DNA of 64,000 bases. It comes from Kappaphycus alvarezii. Lineage: Eukaryota; Rhodophyta; Florideophyceae; Gigartinales; Solieriaceae. A model generated the notes under the pieces. It was not told the origin of the DNA. It worked only from the letters and a program-made list of their open reading frames with translations, and ran no database searches. The stretch covers positions 310,001-374,000 of the forward strand of contig NADL03000616.1 in assembly GCA_002205965.3 (NCBI GenBank), in the 5' to 3' direction. Below are positions 33,400 through 43,557 of the stretch, piece by piece. Every line of letters starts with the position of its first letter. Within the stretch, counting starts at the first letter, position 1. A program made the translations under genes and the position numbers.

Positions 33400-34365
33400 A
33401 AAAGAGAGTTATATTTCATATAACTTGGGGAAACTGTTGTGTTTACTACTATCTCCGCTCAAAATACAATACCCTTGTACAATCGGGGGTATTTGCAGGT
33501 AGCGTTAGGAATAGTAATATACGTAGACGTAGCTATGGGTTGAAGTAAAAGAATTATTTTACTGAGAAGGGCCGGAGTAGAATGCCTTGACAGTACTAGG
33601 GACAAATGCCTAACGTATGCAGTGTGTACTTCTATTTCGTCTTCGTTTCGAGCAAAGAAACGCGCCGCGTTGCCAAGCGTAAATACTTCTTGCCGACTTT
33701 ATTGTGCTACACCCTACAGTAGCGATGAAGACATGACACTACATATCTACAGAGATCATGCATGATCCGCATCTGGAGGTCAGGTAGTGGGATGCGCAGT
33801 TTTCGGTGATTCAGCATGACCCTGGTGTACCATAATCAAACGCGGAGACAAGTGCCTTGAAATACCATAATTCAGAGAGTGCGAAATTCCCACAGAGATC
33901 TGTTGTAAACTTAAGAAGATCATAAAGAGGCCCAAGTCTGGTTAATGGGATTTGGAATATCCGAAGACGGCTGTGGCGGTGCACCTCTTCTAAAACACCT
34001 TTGCATGTTTTTTCATGAAGTTCCATGGTATCGATGAGAGATAAAACAGTAAAGATACTTTAAAGCCAGATAGCGAAGGGCTAGAGGCCCTCTAATTTTA
34101 GATTATCCCCGCAAATTTCCACCATCGTGCCCCATAACTCCCCCTGTTCAAGTCTGTGGAAGGTCACAGAAGTGTCAAGAACGGGGCGGAAGCCGTACGT
34201 GAGGCATTAGAGGTCAGATGGGTAGAATGGTGCGAAAATAGGCGGAAAGTACCGAGCAGTTGACTCGATTTCGCCCTTCCACCAGTATTACCTGGGAGTA
34301 CCGCGGATATTATACGCCACAGGATCGCGGGGTACTATACTACAGTAACTCATCAGTACACCATG
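33400..34365. other. no recognised gene
   Basis: Stop-rich. A 71-codon minus frame (33811-34026) with LRIFQIPLTRLGPLYDLLKF was examined but matches no family I know. Confidence 0.4.
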
Positions 34366-34370
34366 TTCAA

Positions 34371-35262
34371 TGGAGGACAAAAAGATAAAGAATTGGGAAA
34401 AATAAAAATCACTGCTCCAGCTTTAGATATAACACAGTAATATGTACCTTAGTTTATGTAACTTGAGGCCATGAAAATGATAGAGCATCCCATCCTATAA
34501 AAAACGAATTATTTTTCGAGACAAGAAGTTTATGGATTAAGATCTGGACAAAATCGTAAACGAAAAATATTTTCAATGGCTCTGCACCACCAAAAAAGAC
34601 AAAAAAACAAACCATGCATCCTATTACCATTCACGCCATTTTTTTGGTAACTTTTTTTGTAGCTTGCAGAATTAGCCAAAGAAAGCCATAAATCACAGGT
34701 CGTGGCAAGAGGTTTAGCTGAAGAGGAAAAAGAACATATTCTTGCGTTCACTCACGAAGCGTGGGCTCTGAAGGGGATCGCAACGGAGCTCAAGAAGATT
34801 CCTGCAGTTATTTACAATTTTTTAGGCTCCGGAAGGAGTACTGAACAAATAATCACCGGGAAGGCTGAATAAGCTTTCACTAGCAGGCGAAAGCTAGATT
34901 TTGACAGACGTGAAGATAACTGAAAAAGGTTCAGCAGCTAATCTTGTCGCATCGATGCCCATAAGGTGTATTAAAGTTTTTTGTGGTAAGGGAATAGAAA
35001 TTTAGTAGTGAAAGCGACTAATGGATCGAGATTTGATTGCATGTTTGAAATTTCTAATATTTTTGTCCAGGTCTTAGTATATTTATATATGTCATAGTCT
35101 GTGGACTTGTTTAACTCAAAAAAATAACAGTTTATTCATAAAAGGGATGATTCCAGCGTCCTCACCGCCTTCGGTAGTACTATAAATCTTGTGGACCTAT
35201 CTTGAAAGCCTAGGCAGTGATGCTGCTTTATCCTAATGTTTTATCTTTTTGTCCACCACTAT
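34371..35262 (+). mobile_element. internally deleted Tc1/mariner element
   Basis: Left end TGGAGGACAAAAAGATAAA (34371) and the reverse complement of the right end, TGGTGGACAAAAAGATAAA (ending about 35262), form a 19-base terminal inverted repeat with one mismatch. The outermost bases beyond these are less certain. Only an N-terminal transposase piece lies inside, so it cannot move by itself. Confidence 0.7.
34670..34880 (+). pseudogene. Tc1/mariner transposase, N-terminal DNA-binding part
   Basis: LAEEEKEHILAFTHEAWALK then GIATELKKIPAVIYNFLGSG follows the helix-turn-helix of Tc1-like transposases (L---ER--I---H-EG-S---IA--L-RS---V-NFL--G). No DDE catalytic domain follows within the element. 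Confidence 0.65.
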
Positions 35263-35269
35263 AGAGTAT

Positions 35270-36005
35270 AATACTGTACAATTCAGTTCTAAACGTATAT
35301 ATTGTGGTCATCGATGGCTAATTTTAAGTGTGTTGTGTTGACATGACGCGGTTGACGTTCTGTTGAACGGGAAATGAGTGGACAGCATGCTGTTGTCGTA
35401 CAGAGTAGATCTTCAAGCTGGTGACTCACCATCGCTCGTACTATACGGACACATCAGAGACACTAAGATCCTATTTAACTACATTATTGGAGATAGAAAG
35501 ATGAATTAAGGCGTTGGTGGCATAAATGGTGCTTTTCAACCGAAACATTATTTTTCAGTAGTATTTGGAGTGATTTAAGTTTTTTTGAATCGTCTTTATA
35601 GACGTTGGTCGGAAATGTCGAGCTTCGACTTCTCCCCGCAGAAAACAGCCACAAAAAATAGGCCCAGACTCAAAAACACTCCAAACCAAGCAACCTCACA
35701 ACAATCGCAACTACTAACATCTACTTTGACTTTCTTTACCCGCTCATTGTCCTTCATCCGGCGTCGTCGGTTTTGTATATGAAAGGGCGTCGTCTGGCGA
35801 TAATTTCTAGCTTAGTTCGCTAAAATTCCTCGCTACAGAGGGCGGGGCACTTCTTGTGCTCAGATAAGTGAGGAAACGATAAAGAAACTCCGCCCTACTG
35901 GCACAAAAGAGGTTGGTAAGTAAAGAGGAGGAAACAAAGAGGAAAAAAAGAAGTAAAAAAAGGAAAGTGGCGGAATGGAATAAATTAAGAAGCTAAATTA
36001 CTCTG
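35270..36005. other. no firm gene; A-rich tract near 35936
   Basis: A short frame at 35618-35782 (MSSFDFSPQKTATKNRPRLK) could belong to the decayed zinc-finger gene that follows, but I cannot connect them. GAGGAAAAAAAGAAGTAAAA lies at about 35937. Confidence 0.35.
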
Positions 36006-36009
36006 GACC

Positions 36010-36870
36010 CGATTATCGTCATTCTCCGCCTCGCAGCAGTCGCTCGCTAGCCGCATACGCCAGGTACCAAAGTCCCGCCAGGCACAAGTCACCCTCTCCG
36101 GCGTCAAGCCAATACTCTGAAGAAGTTAGCGGGAACAAGGTCTGCTGACTCGGGCCTGACAGAGTATCCGAAGAGCAGGTATTTCGACAACGAGGCCGAT
36201 AAGGCCAGCGAAGAGGAAGTATTTGAAACGGTGGGAAGTAGGGACGAAGTAACATTCGTAAGTAAGAAGGAAAGGGAACTAAAACTCCGCACCAGCCTTT
36301 CTGTGTTTAGGGCGATAAGGAATCCACTGGAGACCCCACCCCCCGAGCGATTGAGCAGACGCTGCTACGGATACTCTAGAAATCGGCCACGGTGAACCTC
36401 TTTGTTTCTGGAGCGGCCCCCATCATGAAACAATAGGCAGAGGTCTCCGCAAGGTTAAGAGAAGGTAGAATCCCTTTGGCCAGACAAACCGCTCATAGTC
36501 CTCATATCCTGGCGACTACTCCTGGACCACCTCGTCCCATCTCTGATGCCGACATTGGGCGCAACTGCTTGACCGCCCTGAAGGTTAGTCAGTACAAGCG
36601 ACGAAAGAGGGAAAAACGCTAAAAGAAGACACCTGCAGCCAGATCTAAACACAACATCGCCGTCATCCGATCGTTGAACCCATTAGATACTACCTCCTGG
36701 ACGAATCAGTTCAAGTGCAAGTGTGGTGTGCGAGTTGCATCGGAAAAAGATCTCAGCCAACACCTCTTGAGTCGAAATCACAGCAGGAACTTGGCCCACG
36801 GAGGGGTCCGGAAGTATTGCCCGTTACTACTCGAAGCCTACTGGGCTTGTGTAGATATTTTCATTATTTA
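36010..36870 (+). pseudogene. decayed paralogue of the U1-type zinc-finger protein
   Basis: Read in more than one frame: KSRYFDNEADKASEEEVFET, then PPRPISDADIGRNCLTALKV and SQYKRRKREKR, then FKCKCGVRVASEKDLSQHLL and SRNHSRN. The intact gene at 49152-49805 has, in the same order, RHPLIDDEAEEGSEESEQVS, RAQARIDLVCTTAFKVATDR, RRERNKKGKK and finger 2 with C-x12-H-x5-H. Here the finger has C-x-C in place of C-x2-C, keeps x12 then H-x5-H, and finger 1 is not recognisable. Stops interrupt the upstream part, so this is a dead copy. It would have been a nucleic-acid-binding nuclear protein. Confidence 0.55.
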
Positions 36871-37359
36871 TTTGAGTAATTTTAGGATTAGCGCCTGAAG
36901 CTTTTCTGAAACAGATTTCTGAAATTTTGTCGATATGATTTACTGAAAAGTTATTTCAGAATCAAAATAATGTATTGAATAATTTCATTTACGCACACAT
37001 GTCTTAAGAACAGCAATTAATATTATTACTACACCATCCTAGACCCTTGTGCTCCCTTATTTGATTCCACCAGACAACAGAATTGTCACTTGGTAGACAG
37101 CGAGACAACACATAGGCCAAAACCTCTTATCGAAGCCGAAATGTAATTTTGCTACCCTCGTGCTGCTTCGCTCCTGATCGTTCCATTGCCTAGCATATCT
37201 TATAGATTCTGTTAGAATTTTAAGGTCCGCATCCAAGTATCAACACTTCTCCAGAAAGTTACACTGCTACTACCTGCGATCCCTTTCTATCAAAAATTCA
37301 CAGTTCCAAAAGACTTTTGATGCACTATCAGACTCGCTTTCACTCATTCTATTCCGTTT

Positions 37360-38195
37360 CTGCAAGAAGCGTATGAAGAGAAGGGTAAAAGACATAAATT
37401 GGGCTGAAGGATGGAGCTACACACATAGAAACTGCTACAGATGTGATCTGCTCATGGTTGCGTATGAAATTATACGTAGAGTTTGTTACCCATGCCGTTT
37501 GCGTGACAATGAGATACTATTTGGACATCAAGGACACCATCTCTCCAAGATATTCTGGGAAAGTTTTGAACGCTTTTTGGAAACATAAGATCACCTACTG
37601 ACAGGACCGATATCAGAATCGTTTATGCGAAGTAATACGAAGCGATACGCGCAAGCAACATGTGAAGTTAGTGGTGCATTTGAGAATTGCGTGGAATTCA
37701 TAGATGGTGCAGTGATTGAAATGCCTCGACATGGGAGTAAAAGGACCAGAAGTTGGGTAAAATGGTCACAAGCGAAAGCACTCGCTTAAGTATTAAGCTC
37801 TTACCACACTGGATGGACTGATGCTGCATGCGTTTCGCCCCTCGGAAGGACGAAGCCATGAGTGGACACTTTACATGAGAAGCGGGCTTGATGAGGATCT
37901 GTCCACAATTCTATTCATAGACGGAAAGCAATTTATTATGTATGGAGACTCCGGTTATAATGTAAGGGACTTCATGGAGGTACCTTTCCACGGTTCAAAT
38001 TGAAACGTTGCCCAGAAATCTCCTAGTAAAGCAATGTCCAAGGTCAGAATAACTGTGGAGTGGCTCTTTAGAGATGTGAAGCTGTACTGGTCTACGGCTG
38101 ACTACAAGCGCAAAATATGCGTCTAGCAGTCACCGGTGGGCACCCTTTACATCGCTGCAATTTGCTTACTAACATACGACCCTGAGTCTATCTGA
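37360..38195 (+). pseudogene. PIF/Harbinger DDE transposase (decayed)
   Basis: N-terminal CRLRDNEILFGHQGHHLSKI then FWESFERFLE matches the RW-D-E-LFG----LS-IF-E block of these transposases. Next, ENCVEFIDGAVIEMPRHGSK gives the first catalytic Asp (FIDG). MLHAFRPSEGRSHEWTLYMR follows (the GP-EGR-HD segment, with Asp changed to Glu). FIDGKQFIMYGDSGYNVRDF carries the YGD-GY second Asp region. AMSKVRITVEWLFRDVKLYW has the third acidic residue (R--VE--FG). Three frames and several stops. The protein would have cut and pasted the element, with the convergent Myb-like partner at 38405-39162. Confidence 0.75.
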
Positions 38196-38404
38196 ACACA
38201 GTCTCCCAGTACTTTAGTTATCCTTCCTCCTCATTGGAAGAGTCTCTCTTCCTTAAGAAATGGGTAAAGATGGTTATCACTCCTTGGGCCTTTCTAATCG
38301 CTTCGCGCCCTCTCTAACTGCGAAGAAAGTAGCGCTCATGGTGAGCTAGAACTTTTGTAGCTCAAGTTTAACTCGCGTCTCTCTCTCCTCACGCCGTGAT
38401 GCCG

Positions 38405-39162
38405 TTACTCACCACGATCCTTAGCCTCTCGCTTCATTCTCTTCCGCTCCAATTCTAGTTCCTCGCGGTCTATTTCTATGCAATCCATGCCTGTGTCGCG
38501 TAATGTAGCAGCAAGAGCACCAAGGTTGGCATCGTCCTCGCCCTCGATCCGACGCCGCTTCCTCCTCCACTTTTTGACTTTGCCATCCAACTTACCCATA
38601 TCCTCTCCGCTTCCTTCCTTATCAGACCCTCCACTTTCTGTCTCACTACGGCCAGAGCGAACCAGGGACAGTTGTAACAGTGCGCATCCAACCTCCTCTT
38701 TCCATCTCTCCTTATCCGTACGAGCGATTTGGTACTCATCTTTTGTATCCGTCACGCAGTCCTTCTCCTCCGTTATAACCGATAATAGCTCATCTAGTTC
38801 CCCTACCTCCCCACCTATTCCCGACATCATGCTTTCCGTGGTATCATTCTTCTCCAAAGCAGCTAAGAGTTTCTTGAAGCGGTCTTGAACTTTCTTGCCG
38901 TTGATTTTTCCGGAGAGGTTGAGGTGGGTGTTGGCTTTTTCTGCAGCCACCTCGAACCTTCGCGAGACCTCTCCATAGGTGGTAACACCGCGTTATAATA
39001 ACAACTTCAGTCGCAGTGAAGGTTGGGCGTCGACCGGTCTTCTTCGGCGTAGCAGTGGGAGCGGGATCATAAGGGGAATGCGAAGGAAGGTTCGGTGGTA
39101 AATCAGAGGGATTGGAATGGGATCTGTTTGAAGAAAGTCCATGTCAACCGTTGCCATGATGC
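38405..39162 (-). pseudogene. Myb/SANT-like partner protein of a PIF/Harbinger element
   Basis: An open minus frame from 38950 (181 codons) reads LSGKINGKKVQDRFKKLLAA, SGIGGEVGELDELLSVITEE, then a Lys/Arg-rich SGEDMGKLDGKVKKWRRKRR. Upstream, in other frames, come ATPKKTGRRPTFTATEVVII and GEVSRRFEVAAEKANTHLN. Together this is the layout of the SANT-like DNA-binding ORF that often accompanies Harbinger transposases (R---E--LL--V-T-GEV-RRFE--A--LN------G--VQDRFKKLL, then E--ELD-LL). Frame changes near 38960-39010 break the N-terminus. It lies tail to tail with the transposase at 37.36-38.20 kb, consistent with a single two-gene element. Confidence 0.6.
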
Positions 39163-39607
39163 TGAAAGTCTTGGTTCCTGTCAACGGAGACGCGGGTCGA
39201 TCTGGATTAAATATCTGCACCAGGTACTTCCCGCTTTTTGGTGTCCACGTGGGACTCGTGTCGGGATTTGAATTACAGAAAGGATTTCACTATTTAGTCA
39301 CTTCTCAGAAAAATAGTCACAGGATTTCTTCAAAATTCTGCAACGTGTAATAATTGTATGCTTTAATTTCAGAAAACCAGAAAATCAGTTCCTGAAAAGT
39401 GCAAGCGTAAGTTCTCTATTGAAAGGAACCACAAAAAAAGGAAAAAAGAGGGGAAAAAAAGAAAGAAGAAAAAGGGGTTATTCGTATCCCTTCCGCACAG
39501 TACCTGGAAGCGTCACATTATGTTCGTTGACTTGAGGGCTGATTTGAACCATTACAGTATGATTCGGGAGGAATGGTGGGAGAGTTTACTTGTTCGTCTG
39601 ACACTTC

Positions 39608-40072
39608 TAGTGTCTATCCGACCATGCACTGTCCTCATATGAGGCACACTTTGTCCTCATATGAGGACAATTTCCGTTACATTTTGGAAAGGAAAATGTT
39701 TTGGAAGCCTGAAATTTTTACTGGAAAAAAGGTTTTTTATGTTTAGTTACAGTACAGTAATTTTTACTGTACATGCGCCCTCGTTTCTGAAACCCCCACG
39801 ATAATACGAACTATTTTACCTTCCAAAATGAAGTCGTTTTCACAACTTCTTGCGAAGAGCGGAAGCTGGTGAGGGAAAATTGGTCTAGCCTTCACCGAGG
39901 TCAACAATCTTGAAAAGTTTGTTTTGACCGGCCATCTACACTCATGAACCAATGCGGAGGGACAAGAAATGCGCTGAGGTAAAAAACTTTTGTATTGAAA
40001 AAGAAGTGCTAAAAGTAGTCCTCATATGAGGACAAATGTCCTCATATGAGGACAACGGTCCAATAGACACTA
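39608..40072. mobile_element. MITE with palindrome-bearing terminal inverted repeats
   Basis: Left end CTAGTGTCTATCCGACC (39607) and the reverse complement of the right end CTAGTGTCTATTGGACC (to 40073) match at 15 of 17 bases. Just inside each end sit two copies of an 18-base palindrome, TGTCCTCATATGAGGACA: at 39630-39648 (one mismatch), 39652-39669, 40018-40033 (16-base core) and 40037-40054. The middle holds another palindrome, TACAGTAATTTTTACTGTA. No coding capacity. A TA at both outer edges would fit a Tc1-like target site. Confidence 0.75.
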
Positions 40073-40074
40073 GC

Positions 40075-40580
40075 GGGGGGATCTAAACGGAGTTTTGGAG
40101 AGAAGGCAAGGAGAAAACAAACAGAGACAGGTCTGCGCCTCCGTGACCCTGTGACAACATCGACGGGTCAAGGCAGGCACTTATGATTAGCGCGTTATTA
40201 CCGCCCTGCCCTTTGAGCCGTCCGGAGAAGATCTACCGTCCCGCGTTGCTAACCTAGACCAGAAAGCATTATGGGCAAGTTCACATTCATCGTTCCAAAC
40301 AAACTCAAGTCAATACATGCCCCAGAATGGCGCAGCCAAGTAGTTACCAGCACCCATTCTCCTAGAAATATACGGCCAAGTCCCTGTCACCTCATCCAAA
40401 GTTTGAACCATGCAGCAATGCCCGCGATGATGCAGGTGCTAGGTTGAGCAGTTTTGCTATGTACGCGCTCACGAGAGTGCTTGTCCATTGCACGCGTGGG
40501 AAAGAAAATGCACGCGAGTGCGCAGAGCCAGGAAAGATCCCGGCAGCGGGAGTTGGGGATTGGCGGTGGGGTGTGCGATT
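40075..40580. other. no gene; 3' flank of the BAP31-like gene
   Basis: Only shadow frames. Composition rises in GC from about 40.1 kb on, marking the start of the gene island. Confidence 0.5.
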
Positions 40581-40582
40581 GC

Positions 40583-41073
40583 TCACTTGTCCTTTTGTGG
40601 CAGGGTGTCGCCGGTTTCAGATATGGGTTGATTTCCATTCAGCATCTTGATTCGAGATCTCAACTGCACTTCGATACTAGCCAAGCGCAGCAACCTAGCG
40701 ATAGCGACCAGGGCGGCGATAGCAAAGCTTGCCAAGTAAAAGTTGCGTTCGGCGCGTGCCTTTTGCCAGCGTGAGTTGTGCCACGCGATGAGTTGAAGGG
40801 AGGAGTCTGCGTGGGTGGGGGGAGGGCGAGGTCGAGGTCACCGCCGTGACGCGAGTGGATGGTGCGTAGCGAGTTGAGACTGTCGATGAGGGCGAGGAGT
40901 AGGGCGAGGAGAAGGTATTTGAGCAGGGAGTCGATGTGGTTTTTGGCGTGGATGCGATGGACCCAGCGGGAGATGTTCTTGCGCACGCCCCAGGGGAGGG
41001 GGAGGCAGAGCAGCAGTAGGAGGACAAGTTCCAGGCAGAGGATCACGGACACGGAGGTCCACAGCATGGACAT
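40583..41073 (-). CDS. BAP31-family endoplasmic reticulum membrane protein
   Basis: BAP31/Yet-family proteins sit in the ER membrane and help sort membrane proteins on export. I start at the ATG at 41073 (MSMLWTSVSVILCLELVLLL), because the family begins MSLQW at this point. A first membrane segment (LELVLLLLLCLP), a PWGVRKNISRWVHRI turn and a second segment (KYLLLALLLALIDSLNSLRT) are all in one frame. The second frame supplies LIAWHNSRWQKARAERNFYL, the R-(A/Q)-RN-YL signature, and the third membrane segment ASFAIAALVAIARLLRL. It ends QKDK at a TGA at 40583. With the 35-base interruption at 40807-40841 removed, the product is 151 residues, shorter than the 200-250 typical because the C-terminal coiled coil is missing. 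A one-base indel in the C-run is the alternative to an intron. Confidence 0.75.
40807..40841 (-). other. candidate 35-base mini-intron in the BAP31-like gene
   Basis: On the minus strand it starts GTGACC, has a pyrimidine-rich CCTCGCCCTCCCCCCACCCA and ends CGCAG. Removing it joins SRHG to DSSLQLIAWHN in frame. The alternative is a missing base in the CCCCCC run. Confidence 0.4.
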
Positions 41074-41378
41074 GGTGTCTGCTGCGTTGTGGCAACGGAA
41101 GGATGGTTTCACAAGAGATCGATTGGTCATAAGATCCGAAAATCCCACAGTCAATTTATGAAGACGTTTACGCTTTTGCGCGATACAACGCCGCAACGTG
41201 GAACAGATGGAACCGTGCAACCCTGTCGTCCACCAACGCCAGGTTGCTCCCAACACTCACCCTTCTCAACCTCGATAAAGAAAGCGACAAGTGCAAACAA
41301 AAACCCACTCGCTTTCTTTCGTTTATCAACACGCTGCCCTAGCCTCCCTTTCCAAATCCTTCCCCATAACAACAGCCT

Positions 41379-42821
41379 CTAACGCAATGGAGTCTTAACC
41401 CTGCCCCCCCCTCTCTCTCTCAAACTCTTATTCGGCATATACGCATAATCCGCCGACTCCAACTTTTCCGAATTCCTCTCCGCCACCGCCGCAGCTCCCA
41501 ACCTCCGACTGATCCTCAGCGACCTCCTCACCGGAGTAACAACCGTCTCCGCACCCAACACATTCCTCACCTGTCTCGATGTCCTAACTTTCGACAAAAC
41601 CACACCATCCCCTCCCCCTCTCCCTCCGCACACCCCTCCCCCCCTCCCCTCTCCCTCACTGGCCTCCAACAACCCCCTCAACTCTCTCATGGACACCCGC
41701 GCCGACGCACGCCGATTCCTACGCCCACATTGCACCCGTCCAGGCGTCACCATCACATCCCTAGCCGCACCAACCTCCCCCTCGCTCCCCTTCTTGTTCG
41801 GCGTATCAAACTCGGAACCAAGCCCCTCCCCGCGCCAGCCAACACGGGCTGCACCCCGCCCGGACCAACATGCACGCCCGGCGCGACATTGACGCCCTCC
41901 ACGCGCCCCTGCTCCCACAAACCACCACTCGCCGCCTCTTGTATCCGGGCGTGCGTTTCCACAGGCTCCAACGGCAGGTGTGGATACTCGTCTTCGGTCG
42001 CCGGTAGCGTTGAAAACAATGGCTTGATCGAGGGGCGCAGGTTGGTACGCAATGGGGTGGCGACATTCTCCTTCCCGACGGGGCGGGCGGCGGTGAATGG
42101 GCTTCCCCGTGGGTTGGACCTGGACGGGAGGCGGGCGCGTTGGTCGTGCGTGGGTTGGGTTGCACGGTGTGAACGGGGTGTGAGGTGTTGATCGGACCAG
42201 AGGATGCGTGGGGACATGCGGCGATTTCCTCTAGTGCCGGGGAGGATTGGGTGAGGATGCGGAGTTCTTCGTGGCAGAGTGGGACGGGTTGTATGGGTTG
42301 GGGGGAGGGGGATCGGGGTTTGGATGGGGGTGGAGATGGAGGAGGGAGAGGTCAAAGCCGAGACTTTGTAACCATTGTGCCTCGTTTTCTTTGGAGGGTG
42401 TTCGTGCGATGGAGTCGTGGTCCCAGGGGAGGGGGGGTGGATGGGACGGGGGGGGTGCGGGGGGGAGGGAAGGGCGTGTGGAATGGGGGGTGGAGGGGGT
42501 GGAGGAGGGGGTTTGGGGCGGGGATTGGGGTTGGGGCGGCGGGGGATGAGGGAGGGGCGGGGGGGTGGCGACGGGGGGTGGTAGTGGACATGGTTTGTGC
42601 TCTTTGGGAGGGGTGGGGGTGAGTGGTGGGAGGAGCGTTGGTGAGGTGGGGAGGATGGTGGGTGGCATTTGGGCTGGCAGGGTTTTAAAGAATGTGCGGC
42701 GAGTGGTTGGAGGGTTGGATTGGACGTGGTTGGGGTGGGTGAGGGCTCGAAAGGGTGCGAGGCGGCGTGACGCGTGTAGGTGACCGTTACGGTGGAGGGG
42801 GGCAGAGGTTGGATCATCCAA
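41379..42821 (-). pseudogene. basic Pro-rich nuclear-type protein with TP-x-R motifs, several frame changes
   Basis: No named family. Sensible coding sequence moves through frames along the minus strand: a long Pro-rich N-terminal region; SIARTPSKENEAQWLQSLGF then DLSLLH; EELRILTQSSPALEEIAACP; GKENVATPLRTNLRPSIKPL then EDEYPHLPLEPVETHARIQE; and finally SEFDTPNKKGSEGEVGA, MVTPGRVQCGRRNRRASARV, VVTPVRRSLRISRRLGA and ESADYAYMPNKSL before a stop at 41379. The repeated T-P-x-(x)-R motifs, KEN and basic clusters are typical of nuclear, cell-cycle-regulated proteins, but this is inference from composition. The last change (near 41840, GCGGGGAGGGGCTT) is fixed by a single extra base. Either short introns, sequence errors at G/C runs or true decay could explain it. 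Confidence 0.45.
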
Positions 42822-42929
42822 TTTGGATGGGTGACATTATGCGTATTTGTGACCGTTTGACGGAGAGATTTGAGTTTGAATGGTATTGGGGTTTTGTTTT
42901 TTTTTATTACTCGGCAACCCAACCGTTGG

Positions 42930-43557
42930 GGAAAAAGTGCAAATTTAAAAATGGGTTTTGTCCTTTTCTGGAAGGGTTTTTTACAGGATTTGGTTTGGCA
43001 GATGGGAACAAGTTTTATTTTGTTAGAGTCCCACCTTGGACGATAGCCTCGGGCATGTCAGATGTTGCACGTCCACATTCTCCTCGCCGTTCGACACTCA
43101 CGTTCTGCTTGAAATTCCTCTACACGATTCCCTTGCTCTTCAGCTCCCTCCTGGGTCGTCATTTGAGAAAATTTTCAAAGTTTGATGAAGCCATGTCTCG
43201 CCGTGACTCATTTTACTCCATGCTTGTGCCTAGTTGTTTAGTTTGCCGTTTCGTCTTTGCTAATTTGGTATATTGTCCTACGCTAGTTGGGCTAGGAGAC
43301 AGCCCACTTTGGTTGCCAGTCGAGACACGTACCAGTGCATAGCCTCGCTTCCTCTTCCTTGCACTTGGGAAGGGCGGGCGGCGCCGTATCACCGCGTCAG
43401 AGAAACAGCCTACTCCCCGACCAACTCTGCCATATCCCCGTGCCACGCCCCAGTCTGCACTCCTCCAGTCCCCGCACAATCCCCGCCATCAATGTCGCCA
43501 ACGTCGACAAGCCCCGCCCCCCGCCCCCGCCCCGTCTCCACAGCGTCACTCACACCT
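42930..43557. other. intergenic, no supported gene
   Basis: Lies between the start of the Pro-rich gene and the end of the dehydrogenase-like gene, both on minus. A long plus frame (42755-43342) crosses it, but it begins inside the antisense of the Pro-rich gene and has no domain. Confidence 0.5.

Noticed and set aside
42247-42622. Gly/Trp-rich plus frames
   Set aside because: Reverse reading of a Pro-rich, C-rich minus-strand coding region; composition artefact.
42755-43342. 195-codon plus frame
   Set aside because: Its first part is antisense to the Pro-rich gene and the rest has no domain.
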